Made by a program: the position numbers and the translations under genes
Notes under the pieces: model-generated
Told to the model about the DNA's origin: nothing
Database searches by the model: none
The model's input: only the letters and a program-made list of their open reading frames with translations
Part shown: piece by piece, positions 1 to 7,109 of the stretch
Layout of the letters: each line of letters opens with the position of its first letter
Numbering within the stretch: the stretch's first letter is position 1
Assembly (NCBI GenBank): GCA_038236965.1
Contig: JBBRZF010000103.1
Coordinates: 1-12,618, forward strand
Length of the DNA: 12,618 nucleotides
Direction: 5' to 3'
Origin: JBBRZF01 sp038236965
Lineage (GTDB): Bacteria; Acidobacteriota; Terriglobia; Terriglobales; Acidobacteriaceae

Positions 1-276
1 CAGCAGCATGACCCACGCCAAACATCGCTTCATCGCTCTCTCCGTCCTCGGCCGCTTGTCACAAGGTTGCTGTGATCTACACCCGAGGGAGCCATACGTC
101 TTTACCTGCCAATTGTGAGCCAAGTCATAGGAATTGCCGCTACAAAGGTTTCCAATACCTAATGGGGCAGGATTCTTCATTCTATTCATAATCACCGCTC
201 CAACATACGAGGAACGTTTCATAACCGCGCAACGCCAATGTAGCGACGCGCTTTTCATACGAGGGCAACTTGCATC
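1..276. other. Upstream region of malic enzyme, no supported gene
   Basis: No convincing gene is seen. Forward frames entering from the left edge stop early (at about 75 and 118) and the short peptides show no recognisable motif. An ATG on the minus strand at 7-9 could begin a gene running off the left edge, but only three codons are visible. A purine-rich GAGGG at 261-265, 11 nt before the ATG at 277, may be the malic enzyme ribosome binding site, although its spacing is long. I could not place a good sigma-70 promoter. Confidence 0.5.
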
Positions 277-1596
277 ATGTCATTACATACCGATTCATTG
301 GAATACCATCTCGGACTGCGTCCGGGAAAGATCGAGGTAAATCCTACTAAGCCCTGCTCCACGCAACATGACCTCAGCATGGCCTACACCCCGGGCGTCG
401 CCGAACCTTGTCTCGAGATCGCTGCCGACCCCGATACCGCGTACAAGTACACTTCCCGCGGAAATCTTGTCGCCGTCATCACCAACGGAACCGCTGTCCT
501 CGGACTCGGTAATATCGGCGCACTCGCCGGTAAACCAGTTATGGAAGGCAAAGGCGTTCTGTTCAAGAGATTCGCCGACATCGACGTCTTCGATCTCGAA
601 ATCAACTCCGAAGATCCCGAAGAAGTCATCAAGGTTTGCCAGTTGCTCGAACCGACCTTTGGCGGAATCAACCTGGAAGACATCAAGGCGCCCGAATGTT
701 TCATCATTGAGAAGCGCCTTAAAGAGACGATGAAGATTCCCGTCTTCCACGACGACCAGCACGGTACGGCCGTCATCAGTGGCGCCGCCCTGCTCAACGC
801 CATGGAAATCGTCGGCAAGAAGCTCAACGAGGTAAAGGTCGTCGTCAACGGCGCCGGAGCCAGCGGAATCGCCTGCACCGAACTCTATATCAGCCTCGGC
901 ATCAAGCGCGAGAACGTCACCATGTGCGACACCAAGGGCGTCATTTACGAAGGACGTACCAGGGGAATGAACGACTACAAGCAGCGCTTCGCCCGTCCCA
1001 CCGAACGTCGCACCCTGGCCGAAGCCATGGTTGGCGCTGACGTCTTCCTCGGCGTCTCCAGCAAAGACTGCGTTTCGCAGGACATGGTCCGCTCCATGGC
1101 TCCCAATCCCATCGTCTTCGCCATGGCGAATCCCGATCCCGAAATCACTTTCGAAGCTGCCAAGGCCGCGCGTCCCGACCTCATCATGGCCACCGGACGC
1201 TCCGATTATCCCAACCAGGTGAACAACGTACTCGGCTTCCCCTTCATCTTCCGCGGTGCGCTCGACGTCCGGGCCACCACCATCAATGAAGAGATGAAGA
1301 TTGCCGCCTGCCGCTCGCTGGCCTCACTCGCCAAGGAACCCGTTCCTGCCGAAGTCTGTGCCATCTACGGTGTCAAAGAACTGAAGTTCGGACGCGACTA
1401 CATCATTCCCAAGCCCTTCGATCCTCGCGTTTTGCTCTGGGAATCGGTCGCCGTCGCCAAGGCAGCCATGGAATCCGGCGTAGCTCAAAAGCCGGTAGAC
1501 CTGCGCACCTATCGCAGGCAACTGCAGGCGCATCTGGAACACATCACCCACGGACACGTGGAAAGAATAGAGGAACTCATCCCGCAACTGGTGTAA
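277..1596 (+). CDS. Malic enzyme (malate dehydrogenase, oxaloacetate-decarboxylating), short form
   Basis: Cytoplasmic enzyme that oxidatively decarboxylates malate to pyruvate and CO2, making NAD(P)H and linking the TCA cycle to pyruvate. The 439-residue protein carries the full family signature. YTPGVAEPC has the probable general-acid Tyr37. GKGVLFK has the probable base Lys92. Metal ligands are Glu134-Asp135 (LEDI) and Asp160 (HDDQHGT). The Rossmann GAGASG is at 192-197, and substrate-side asparagines lie in ANPDPE (284-289) and NQVNN (313-317). It matches the N-terminal catalytic half of E. coli MaeB but lacks the C-terminal phosphotransacetylase-like domain, so it is a short MaeB/YtsJ-like form. 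NADP preference is usual for close relatives but is not proven by sequence. The ATG at 277 gives the normal N-terminus. The gene stands alone and ends about 20 nt before a strong hairpin terminator shared with the convergent amidase gene. Confidence 0.96.
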   Translation: MSLHTDSLEYHLGLRPGKIEVNPTKPCSTQHDLSMAYTPGVAEPCLEIAADPDTAYKYTSRGNLVAVITNGTAVLGLGNIGALAGKPVMEGKGVLFKRFADIDVFDLEINSEDPEEVIKVCQLLEPTFGGINLEDIKAPECFIIEKRLKETMKIPVFHDDQHGTAVISGAALLNAMEIVGKKLNEVKVVVNGAGASGIACTELYISLGIKRENVTMCDTKGVIYEGRTRGMNDYKQRFARPTERRTLAEAMVGADVFLGVSSKDCVSQDMVRSMAPNPIVFAMANPDPEITFEAAKAARPDLIMATGRSDYPNQVNNVLGFPFIFRGALDVRATTINEEMKIAACRSLASLAKEPVPAEVCAIYGVKELKFGRDYIIPKPFDPRVLLWESVAVAKAAMESGVAQKPVDLRTYRRQLQAHLEHITHGHVERIEELIPQLV

Positions 1597-1615
1597 CTCG
1601 CTCCTCGTAAAGCAA

Positions 1616-1647
1616 AACGGCAGCCGCGATGGCTGCCGTTCTTTTTT
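1616..1647 (+). terminator. Rho-independent terminator of malic enzyme gene, probably bidirectional
   Basis: A perfect 10-bp stem, AACGGCAGCC at 1616-1625 and GGCTGCCGTT at 1631-1640, has a 5-nt loop and is followed by C and six T (1642-1647). On the minus strand the same stem is followed by TTTTGCTTT, so it may also stop transcripts coming from the convergent amidase operon. Confidence 0.93.
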
Positions 1648-1670
1648 CACTTGCCTTCATTTCAAGCGGC

Positions 1671-1728
1671 CCTCGCCCTTGCCCTTACCCCTGCCTTTGC
1701 CCTTGCCTTGCCCTCGCCCTTGCCCTTC
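1671..1728. repeat. Pyrimidine-rich degenerate CTTGCC-type repeat tract
   Basis: Almost only C, T and spaced G on the plus strand, built from degenerate six-base words of the type CCCTTG/CCCTCG. It abuts the 49-bp two-hairpin element at 1729. A similar but more regular tract precedes the second copy of that element at 7021. Reading frames through it (for example 1629-2153) give low-complexity peptides and are not genes. Confidence 0.8.
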
Positions 1729-1777
1729 GCTCGCGTGGGTCCGGACGCCTCGTCCGGGCGGGCGAGCAACGCTCGCC
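1729..1777. repeat. 49-bp two-hairpin element, copy 1
   Basis: Identical at 47 of 49 positions to 7021-7069. Hairpin 1 pairs GTCCGGACG (1739-1747) with CGTCCGGGC (1751-1759) around the loop CCT, with one T-G wobble. Hairpin 2 pairs GGCGAGC (1761-1767) with GCTCGCC (1771-1777) around AAC. The leading GCTCGC (1729-1734) can also pair with GCGAGC inside hairpin 2, so two mutually exclusive folds are possible. No T-run follows, so it is not a standard terminator. It sits between convergent genes, downstream of the amidase stop codon. It resembles REP/BIME-type intergenic elements in design; its family is unknown to me. Confidence 0.85.
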
Positions 1778-1785
1778 TCGCTCTT

Positions 1786-1809
1786 GCTGTTGCTTTTGCT
1801 GTTGCTTTT
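1786..1809. repeat. Two exact copies of a 12-mer (GCTGTTGCTTTT)
   Basis: GCTGTTGCTTTT occurs twice in tandem, at 1786-1797 and 1798-1809, on the far side of the 49-bp element. It has the same 12-nt period and a similar pattern (GCT..TGC..TT) as the GCTCCTGCCCTT array at 6961-7020. The tract ends 4 nt before the amidase stop codon at 1814. Confidence 0.85.
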
Positions 1810-1813
1810 CCTA

Positions 1814-3187
1814 CTACCTGGTACCTGCCACCTGTTCCTCCACCACCCTCGCCACCGTCATCAATTCCATCTCGTCCCTGCCCGGCGCTCCCGTTATCTG
1901 CAATCCGACGGGCAATCCATTCTGCGTCTTTCCGCACGGAACCGAGATGGTCGGCAGTCCCAATACATTGAACGGACGCGTATTGCGCAGCATCAATATC
2001 TCCCGCGCGCGCAACTGGTCTGCCTCTGCCAGCAGTTGCTCCACCTTCATCGCGGATATCGGCGCGGTGGGCGTGATCAATACATCTACATTTGTGAATA
2101 TTTTGCTCGCCTCGTCCCGCAGGTTCTGCAGATCGTGTACTGCGTCGATGTAGTCTGCCGCCAGGTGTTTCGCCCCCGCCTGTATCCTTCGCAACGTCTC
2201 CGGTTGGTATTTCCCCGGAGAAGTCTCGGCCCACTTCCTGTGATACGCGAACGACTCACTCGCCTGCACCGTACGATCATTGTTGATAGGAATACTGCAC
2301 TCTGCAATGGATGCCGCAACACCTTCCAACCTGTGTACCGCGTCAACGCAAGCCTGCTCGATATCGCTCTCCAGGCTCTCCCAGAAATAACTTCGCGGAA
2401 CGCCTACACGAAGTTCGCCGATGCCCGCCTCCGCATCTTGTGCGGAAATTTTCGCTCCCATCTCCGCACGCCCGAACAGCACCGCATGCAGGATCGCCGT
2501 ATCCGCCACCGTACGCGCCATGGGCCCAACGTGGTCCATCGACCACGAAAGAGGAATGACGCCTTCCGTCGGCCACGCACCAAAACTCGGCTTCAGCCCC
2601 ACCACTCCGCAATATGCCGCAGGCAATCGGATCGATCCCGCCGTATCTGTGCCAATCGCGCCCAGGCACATCCCCGCCGCCAGCGCTGCCGCCGACCCGC
2701 CCGACGAACCGCCGGCAATGTATTCCGGCGCAAGCGGATTCCGCACCGCCCCGTAGGCCGTCACCACAGAACTGCAGCCATATGCGAATTCGTGCAAGTT
2801 CGTTTTGCCTAACAGCACCGCACCCGCTGCGCGCAAACGCCGCACCACCGGAGCATCGCGCTGCGCCACGCGCTCTGCAAACAACGCACTGCCCGCCGTC
2901 GTCTTCACTCCTGCAATGTCGATCAGGTCTTTGATGGCGATCGGGATACCGTGCAGAGGACTGCGTACCCGTCCGGCGCTTATCTCGGCATCGGCTACCG
3001 CGGCGTCGCGAAGCGCCGCCTCACTCATCACCGTGATGAAGGCGTGAAGTTCTGCATCGCGCGCTTCGATGTTCCGCAGGCACGCTCGCGTCAACTCCAC
3101 CGACGTGGTCTCGCCTGCCTGCAACAGATGCGCAGCTTTCACCATCGAGAGGAACGGCAATTCCCTTGGAGCGATCTTCTGCGGCAT
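1814..3187 (-). CDS. Amidase-signature-family hydrolase (GatA/AtzE-like)
   Basis: Amidase-signature serine hydrolase of 457 residues that should cleave a carboxamide bond, releasing ammonia or an amine; its substrate cannot be told. The Ser-cisSer-Lys triad is visible: Lys86 in PIAIKD, cis-Ser161 in GGSSGGS and nucleophile Ser185 in TDTAGSIRLPA. The position before the last glycine of that motif is Ala instead of the more usual Gly, a variant also found in other amidases. The C-terminal region keeps the ITPTAP and GLPTISVPCG segments typical of the family. GatA of the Asp/Glu-tRNA amidotransferase is the closest well-known relative, but no gatB or gatC is nearby, so a stand-alone amidase is more likely. 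The ATG at 3187 has only a weak ribosome site; Met15 is an alternative start. It lies 49 nt downstream of the methyltransferase on the same strand, suggesting one transcript. The last codons lie in a CAGGTGGCAGGTACCAGGTA word-like sequence. Confidence 0.92.
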   Translation of the reverse strand: MPQKIAPRELPFLSMVKAAHLLQAGETTSVELTRACLRNIEARDAELHAFITVMSEAALRDAAVADAEISAGRVRSPLHGIPIAIKDLIDIAGVKTTAGSALFAERVAQRDAPVVRRLRAAGAVLLGKTNLHEFAYGCSSVVTAYGAVRNPLAPEYIAGGSSGGSAAALAAGMCLGAIGTDTAGSIRLPAAYCGVVGLKPSFGAWPTEGVIPLSWSMDHVGPMARTVADTAILHAVLFGRAEMGAKISAQDAEAGIGELRVGVPRSYFWESLESDIEQACVDAVHRLEGVAASIAECSIPINNDRTVQASESFAYHRKWAETSPGKYQPETLRRIQAGAKHLAADYIDAVHDLQNLRDEASKIFTNVDVLITPTAPISAMKVEQLLAEADQLRAREILMLRNTRPFNVLGLPTISVPCGKTQNGLPVGLQITGAPGRDEMELMTVARVVEEQVAGTR

Positions 3188-3236
3188 GATGCACGCCAGT
3201 GTACAACCGCCTACATGGCGAAGGAACTGAACTCTG

Positions 3237-3809
3237 CTAATTCGCGCATTCGAACACTTGCGCCGGAAGAATGTTCATTGGCTCAAATTCCTCCTGCACA
3301 TTGTCAAAAGTGTTCTTCAAATAAGGCAGCATCACCCTGGTGAACTGGTACACGAGGAACGCGCCATCCGGCGCCAGCACGTCGCGGGTCGCGATCACCA
3401 CTCCCTGTCGCACCTCTTCCGTCATGGTCGTATAGGGAATGCCGGAGATCACGTAGTTGGCGCTGGCATAGCCATGCATCAGCAATATCTTCCGCACATC
3501 CACGGCCGAACCTCTCACGATGCGCAGTCGCCGGTCGCGCAGATTCTTTTCCAGATATTCGGCGAAATCGTCGTTCGTCTCGATGACGAACAAAGCTGCG
3601 TCTGGCCGCATGCGCGCCAGTATCTCGCGCGTGATAGTGCCCACCCCGGGTCCGTATTCCACGATCACCCGCGCCTTTTGCCAGTCCACCTTGCAAAGCA
3701 CGCGATCAATCAACCGGCGCGAGCTGGGAATCAGGGAACCGATCATCTTCGGATGTTTCAGGAAATTCTGCGCGAACAGCAGCGTGCGGGAGCGTGCGTG
3801 AGTAGCCAA
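3237..3809 (-). CDS. Class I SAM-dependent methyltransferase, phospholipid N-methyltransferase (PmtA)-like
   Basis: Small Rossmann-fold methyltransferase of 190 residues. SAM-binding motif I is EYGPGVG (51-57). The acidic end of strand 2, probably binding the ribose, is Glu77 in VIETND. A motif-IV-like SGIPYTTM is at 122-129. The N-terminal FLKHPKMIGSLIPSSRRL (16-33) resembles the FL...GS..PSS..L segment of PmtA-like proteins (COG3963), which methylate phosphatidylethanolamine or related lipids; KsgA-type rRNA dimethylases are the next candidates. There is no membrane segment. The start is a TTG at 3807-3809, supported by a strong AGGAAG (complement at 3815-3820) 5 nt upstream; the nearby ATG at about 3829 is out of frame. 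It is the first gene of a leftward pair with the amidase, and a 234-bp region separates it from the divergent regulator gene. Confidence 0.8.
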   Translation of the reverse strand: MATHARSRTLLFAQNFLKHPKMIGSLIPSSRRLIDRVLCKVDWQKARVIVEYGPGVGTITREILARMRPDAALFVIETNDDFAEYLEKNLRDRRLRIVRGSAVDVRKILLMHGYASANYVISGIPYTTMTEEVRQGVVIATRDVLAPDGAFLVYQFTRVMLPYLKNTFDNVQEEFEPMNILPAQVFECAN

Positions 3810-4043
3810 ACGTGCTTCCTTTCAGGCATGTGGATACAAATGGGATGCCGGGACATCGACCACTGGAGCTGCTCCAAGGGAATCCAGAATGAATCCTGTA
3901 CAGAGTTCTTGATTGTTCTCCCCCGCCGCCCACAATCCAGCAAATCCCGACATGTAACCTCATTCAAAAATTGTGCTCTTAATTTTCTCATTTCCAAGGT
4001 AGTCTGCTATGCGGGGATAAGGGAAGTTGGGCCAGAGGTAGTC

Positions 4044-4850
4044 GTGAACAACGAAGGACAACAACTCAGATTATGGCGCGAGCAACTCGGCTACACCGTT
4101 CGCGACGTTGAAGCTGCCAGCCAAAGGATTGCCGCTCGCCGCTCCAACGACGATTTCGCAATCCCCCTTAGTCGCCTTTCCGATATCGAGACCAAGGGCG
4201 TTATCCCCTCCGTCTTCCGCCTCTACACGCTCAGCGTCGTCTATCGCCACAGCTTCCATGAGCTTCTTGTTCTATTCGACTTGAATCTCGACGATTATGC
4301 CGCCGACATGTTGCTGGCAGAACCGCCCCGTTCGCACCGCCTCACGCCCGAACTTCCCCAATCGTGTGCCAACGTCCCCATCGCCCTTGACCCGGCCTTC
4401 GACCCGCGCACCACCGCCAATCTCGGACGCATGATCCAGGGCTGGGGACTCATGCCCTTGGCCGTTATCGCCCAGCTTGCCCCTCAGAAATTCACCTACG
4501 GATACATCGGAACGGAAGATTTTTCCATGTACCCGCTCCTTATGCCCGGCACCTTCGTCCAGATCGATGAAGCCAGAAACAAGGTGCAGGAAGGCGTCTG
4601 GCGCTCCGCATATGAGCGGCCTATCTACTTCGTGGAAACGCGCGATGGGTATACCTGTTGCTGGTGCTCTTTAAGCGGGAACCGGCTCATTTTGCAGCCT
4701 CATCCGCTCTCACCGGAACAGCCGCGCGCACTCAAGCAGCCGCAGGAAGCGGAGATATTGGGACAGGTCGTAGCCGTGGCTATGCGACTCGGCGAGTGGA
4801 CTTCGCCCGGACGCGACGCAATGCGTCTAACGCGAGAACCGTCGAATTAA
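4044..4850 (+). CDS. XRE-type HTH regulator with LexA/S24-like C-terminal domain
   Basis: Probable DNA-binding regulator of 268 residues. Residues 5-75 fit an XRE-type helix-turn-helix (LRLWREQLGYTVRDVEAAS, then LSRLSDIETKGVIPSVFRLY) with an insertion of about 12 residues between helices. Residues about 128-250 resemble the LexA/S24 fold: FSMYPLLMPGTFVQID (160-175) matches the region around the LexA catalytic serine and keeps Ser161-Met162. However, the segment where LexA has its catalytic lysine reads YTCCWC (203-208) with no Lys, so self-cleavage is unlikely and a dimer or sensor role is more plausible. The GTG start at 4044 is chosen for AGAGG at 4034-4038, 5 nt upstream. The open frame extending back to 3258 runs antisense over the methyltransferase and is not coding. 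The last 71 nt overlap the convergent hypothetical gene. Targets are unknown. Confidence 0.8.
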   Translation: MNNEGQQLRLWREQLGYTVRDVEAASQRIAARRSNDDFAIPLSRLSDIETKGVIPSVFRLYTLSVVYRHSFHELLVLFDLNLDDYAADMLLAEPPRSHRLTPELPQSCANVPIALDPAFDPRTTANLGRMIQGWGLMPLAVIAQLAPQKFTYGYIGTEDFSMYPLLMPGTFVQIDEARNKVQEGVWRSAYERPIYFVETRDGYTCCWCSLSGNRLILQPHPLSPEQPRALKQPQEAEILGQVVAVAMRLGEWTSPGRDAMRLTREPSN

Positions 4851-5172
4851 ATTGTGCCGCAGCAGCGCTGGAAACGCCTGCCGGTAGCAGATTCATATCT
4901 TGGGCAGATGCCGTAGCCGGCTCTGCCTTCAGTTTTTCCTGCTGAAACAACTCCCGCACCGGCCTCCTCAAGATTTCCAGCAACGCTTCTTGATGCGCCT
5001 GCTTCATCGCCTTTTGCGCGGAGGCTTCCCCATGCGTGCGAACCAACCCCCAATGTTCGTAACGGCCACCGTCATTGCGCAGACCCGCAATGTAGCGCAA
5101 CCGCTCCATTGCGCAGCCAATCGCTGCCAGTGTCCGCGAAACAAAATCCTGATGTGCTGATAGGAGTGTCAT
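4780..5172 (-). CDS. Conserved-looking hypothetical protein, 130 aa
   Basis: I do not recognise a named family. The predicted soluble protein of 130 residues has no signal peptide or membrane segment. It is rich in Ala, Arg, Gln and Glu and looks mostly helical. An N-terminal stretch (MTLLSAHQDFVSRTLAAIG, ERLRYIAGLR) is followed by YEHWGL..THGEASAQKAM, an amphipathic helix (QEALLEILRRPVRELFQQEK) and a low-complexity Ala-rich tail. The ATG at 5172 has only a weak purine-rich AGAAGCG upstream. It runs tail to tail with the regulator and overlaps its last 71 nt. I accept it as a real gene because the intergenic strip has no better candidate and the N-terminal two thirds read like a folded protein. 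Confidence is moderate; the Ala-rich tail overlapping the regulator is the least certain part. Confidence 0.6.
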   Translation of the reverse strand: MTLLSAHQDFVSRTLAAIGCAMERLRYIAGLRNDGGRYEHWGLVRTHGEASAQKAMKQAHQEALLEILRRPVRELFQQEKLKAEPATASAQDMNLLPAGVSSAAAAQFNSTVLALDALRRVRAKSTRRVA

Positions 5173-5369
5173 TCGCTTCTAACAAATGCAGGGTAGCACC
5201 CGGCGCATCGCCTTGAAAAATATTTCTCCTTTGTTCCGAATCTGGAACTAATCAACGAAAGTCGTGCATAACACCTCTCCCTGCCCCATAGTCTCACTGA
5301 CAACAGGTTCTGGCTCGGAGAGCGTTCATTGCTCTTGTTGCGCAAGACTTATACCGCTATCCTGCGAGG

Positions 5370-5954
5370 ATGCATGTGCCATTCCTCTTCCAGGTCGCCT
5401 CGAAACTATCCATGGTTTTCGAGGTGTTGCTGGCGGTCATTGTCGTCCGCAAAAAGCTCTGGCGCGAGGTTCCCGCGTTCTCCTGCTACATCCTGTTTGG
5501 ACTGATCGGAGACATCGCTTGCGAGTGGGCGATGCACGACGGTTATCGCTATTTTTGGGTGTACACGATTGTTGACTGGATATACAAGATGCTGACCGTC
5601 TGGATGACGCTGGAGATCTACAAAAGATTGACGACAAAATTCCCCGGTATTCAGACCACCGCACTTCGACTGCTTTCGGTCGCCGTCGCATTCATGCTCC
5701 TCGTTGCTGGCGTCGCCTATCTGTACTCCGACTTCGCAAAAGTTCCCTCTGAATCCATCCTCCTGATCAGTCTCGGCCGTGCCTTTCGCCTTGGAGACAT
5801 CGGATTGCTTTGTGCTTTGTTCTTCGTAGTCCGCTCTTTTGGACTTCGCCTCCGTCAGTACTACGTTTGGATAGCCACCGGCCTGTCTCTCCCGAAATCA
5901 GGAGCAGACGCTCGGCCCTCGGAAACCAATGCTGCCATTCAAGCTGGTTTATAG
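5370..5954 (+). CDS. Multi-spanning membrane protein, probably C-terminally truncated
   Basis: Integral membrane protein with about five hydrophobic segments, at roughly residues 5-26, 35-54, 62-82, 100-124 and 131-156, separated by short basic loops (VRKKLWREVP, IYKRLTTKFP, RLRQYY). There are no catalytic motifs; function unknown. From memory, similar acidobacterial proteins have about seven helices. Here, after YYVWIATGL, the chain turns polar (SLPKSGADARPSETN) and ends, so the last helices seem lost, perhaps by deletion. No other forward frame restores a hydrophobic end. The start is uncertain: the ATG at 5370 directly follows GCGAGG with no spacing, while a GTG at 5376 has the same site 6 nt upstream and is the better start, giving MPFLFQ. 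The stop lies 26 nt inside the next gene, so translation of the two may be coupled. Confidence 0.72.
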   Translation: MHVPFLFQVASKLSMVFEVLLAVIVVRKKLWREVPAFSCYILFGLIGDIACEWAMHDGYRYFWVYTIVDWIYKMLTVWMTLEIYKRLTTKFPGIQTTALRLLSVAVAFMLLVAGVAYLYSDFAKVPSESILLISLGRAFRLGDIGLLCALFFVVRSFGLRLRQYYVWIATGLSLPKSGADARPSETNAAIQAGL

Positions 5955-6921
5955 CGACGAATATTACCTCCCCATCGGCGAGCACGTATTCCCTTCGAAC
6001 AAATACCGCATGGTCTGGCAGAGCCTGCAAGCTCTCGGAATCGCCGATTCCAGCGACGTCATCACACCCCGTCCCGCATCTGACGCCGATATCCTCCTCG
6101 TTCACACAGCGATGTATCTCAACAAGCTCAAGAGCGGCACTCTCTCCGCGCGCGAAGAACTCGAACTCGAAGTCCCCTACAGTCCCGAACTCGTGAAGGC
6201 GTTTCTCCTGCAGACTGGCGGCTCCATTCTCGCCACCGACTACGCGCTCAACGACGGCATTTGCATACACATCGGCGGCGGCTTTCACCACGCCTTTCCC
6301 GACCACGGTGAAGGCTTCTGCCTCTTGAACGACGTCGCCATCGGAATCCGGCGAATGCAGCAAAGCGGACGCATCGCCCGCGCCATGACACTCGATTGCG
6401 ACGTCCACCAAGGCAACGGCACTGCCCTCATCTTCGGACACGGCGAGCAAGAACCCTTCCCGCCGCCCCCAGTCTGGACCGCCGCCATGTCCGGAGAACG
6501 CAAACCGGCCAACATTCGCAATACATCTCCACGCGACGTTTACACCATCTCGCTTCACCAGGAAAATAACTATCCCGTCTGGAAACCGCAATCATCGATG
6601 GACGTGAATTTACCGGACGGCACCAACGACGACGAATATCTTCTCTGGCTCGACCGCGCACTCTCCCAGACAATCCCATATTTCGAGCCCGAACTGCTCT
6701 GCTACATCGCCGGAGCCGATCCCTACATTCACGATCAACTCGGCGGACTCGCTCTCTCCATCGACGGCCTCCGCCGCCGCGACGAATACGTCTTTCAAAC
6801 CGCCAAGGACACCGGCATCCCCGTAGTGGTCACCCTAGCCGGCGGCTACGCCCAAAACCTGCAAGACACCATCCAGATCCACACCAACACCATCGCCGCC
6901 GCCAAACAAATCTTCAGCTAG
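5929..6921 (+). CDS. Histone deacetylase / acetoin utilization (AcuC)-family zinc hydrolase
   Basis: Arginase-fold, zinc-dependent deacylase of 330 residues. In bacteria this family removes acetyl groups from acetylpolyamines, acetoin-pathway proteins or other acyl-amides; the substrate here is unknown. Active-site motifs are complete: GGGFHHA with His120-His121, DCDVHQGNG with zinc ligands Asp158 and His160, AGADPY with third ligand Asp264, and GGY with the transition-state Tyr307. Between the zinc loop and the strand DVYTISLHQE lies an unusual stretch of about 30 residues (172-201), starting EQEPFPPPPVW, where most relatives have about 10. It probably forms a surface loop near the active-site rim. 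The ATG at 5929 gives the usual MLPFKLVYS start, with GGAAA 5 nt before it. The gene overlaps the truncated membrane protein by 26 nt. Immediately after its stop a pyrimidine-rich repeat tract begins. Confidence 0.93.
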   Translation: MLPFKLVYSDEYYLPIGEHVFPSNKYRMVWQSLQALGIADSSDVITPRPASDADILLVHTAMYLNKLKSGTLSAREELELEVPYSPELVKAFLLQTGGSILATDYALNDGICIHIGGGFHHAFPDHGEGFCLLNDVAIGIRRMQQSGRIARAMTLDCDVHQGNGTALIFGHGEQEPFPPPPVWTAAMSGERKPANIRNTSPRDVYTISLHQENNYPVWKPQSSMDVNLPDGTNDDEYLLWLDRALSQTIPYFEPELLCYIAGADPYIHDQLGGLALSIDGLRRRDEYVFQTAKDTGIPVVVTLAGGYAQNLQDTIQIHTNTIAAAKQIFS

Positions 6922-6923
6922 TG

Positions 6924-7020
6924 CTCTTGCTCTTCGCTCTCGCCCTTCGCTCTTGCCCTTGCTCCTGCCCTTGCTCCTGCCCTTGCTCCTGCCCTTGCTC
7001 CTGCCCTTGCTCCTGCCCTT
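6924..7020. repeat. Pyrimidine-rich 12-mer tandem array (five exact copies plus degenerate ones)
   Basis: GCTCCTGCCCTT is repeated exactly five times (6961-7020). It is preceded by a one-mismatch unit (6949-6960) and looser related words back to about 6924, directly behind the deacetylase stop codon at 6919-6921. The array runs straight into the second copy of the 49-bp two-hairpin element. On the minus strand it would read as EQGQ repeats, which is a compositional artefact, not a gene. Confidence 0.95.
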
Positions 7021-7069
7021 GCTCGCGTGGGTCCGGACGCCTCGTCCGGACAGGCGAGCAACGCTCGCC
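7021..7069. repeat. 49-bp two-hairpin element, copy 2
   Basis: Differs from copy 1 only at 7050 (A, against G) and 7052 (A, against G). Hairpin 1 is a perfect 9-bp stem, GTCCGGACG (7031-7039) with CGTCCGGAC (7043-7051), loop CCT. Hairpin 2 is GGCGAGC (7053-7059) with GCTCGCC (7063-7069), loop AAC. The G/A difference at 7050 changes a T-G pair to T-A, so both copies keep the stem. The first GCTCGC can compete for GCGAGC as in copy 1. It lies between the deacetylase and ffh. Its tail (7063-7080) matches 8710-8727 at 16 of 18 positions, a possible fragment of a third copy. Confidence 0.85.
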
Positions 7070-7109
7070 CCATCCCTTGCAAAACTCCTCCATGCCCTCT
7101 GTCTTTACT

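Noticed and set aside
134..340. 68-aa forward frame overlapping the malic enzyme start
   Set aside because: It overlaps the well-supported gene in another frame and has no recognisable feature.
1629..2812. Overlapping plus-strand reading frames (1629-2153 and 1679-2812)
   Set aside because: They begin in the pyrimidine-rich repeat and run antisense through the amidase; composition is low-complexity, then Arg/Pro-rich shadow.
1814..3809. Amidase and methyltransferase as part of a Gat amidotransferase or rRNA-modification operon
   Set aside because: No gatB, gatC or ribosome-related partner is present; adjacency alone does not support a shared pathway.
3258..4043. N-terminal extension of the regulator frame back to 3258
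   Set aside because: It overlaps the methyltransferase antisense; the HTH begins right after the GTG at 4044, which has its own ribosome site.
5767..6591. 274-aa minus-strand frame over the deacetylase gene
   Set aside because: Shadow of a clear zinc-hydrolase gene; no recognisable features or ribosome site.
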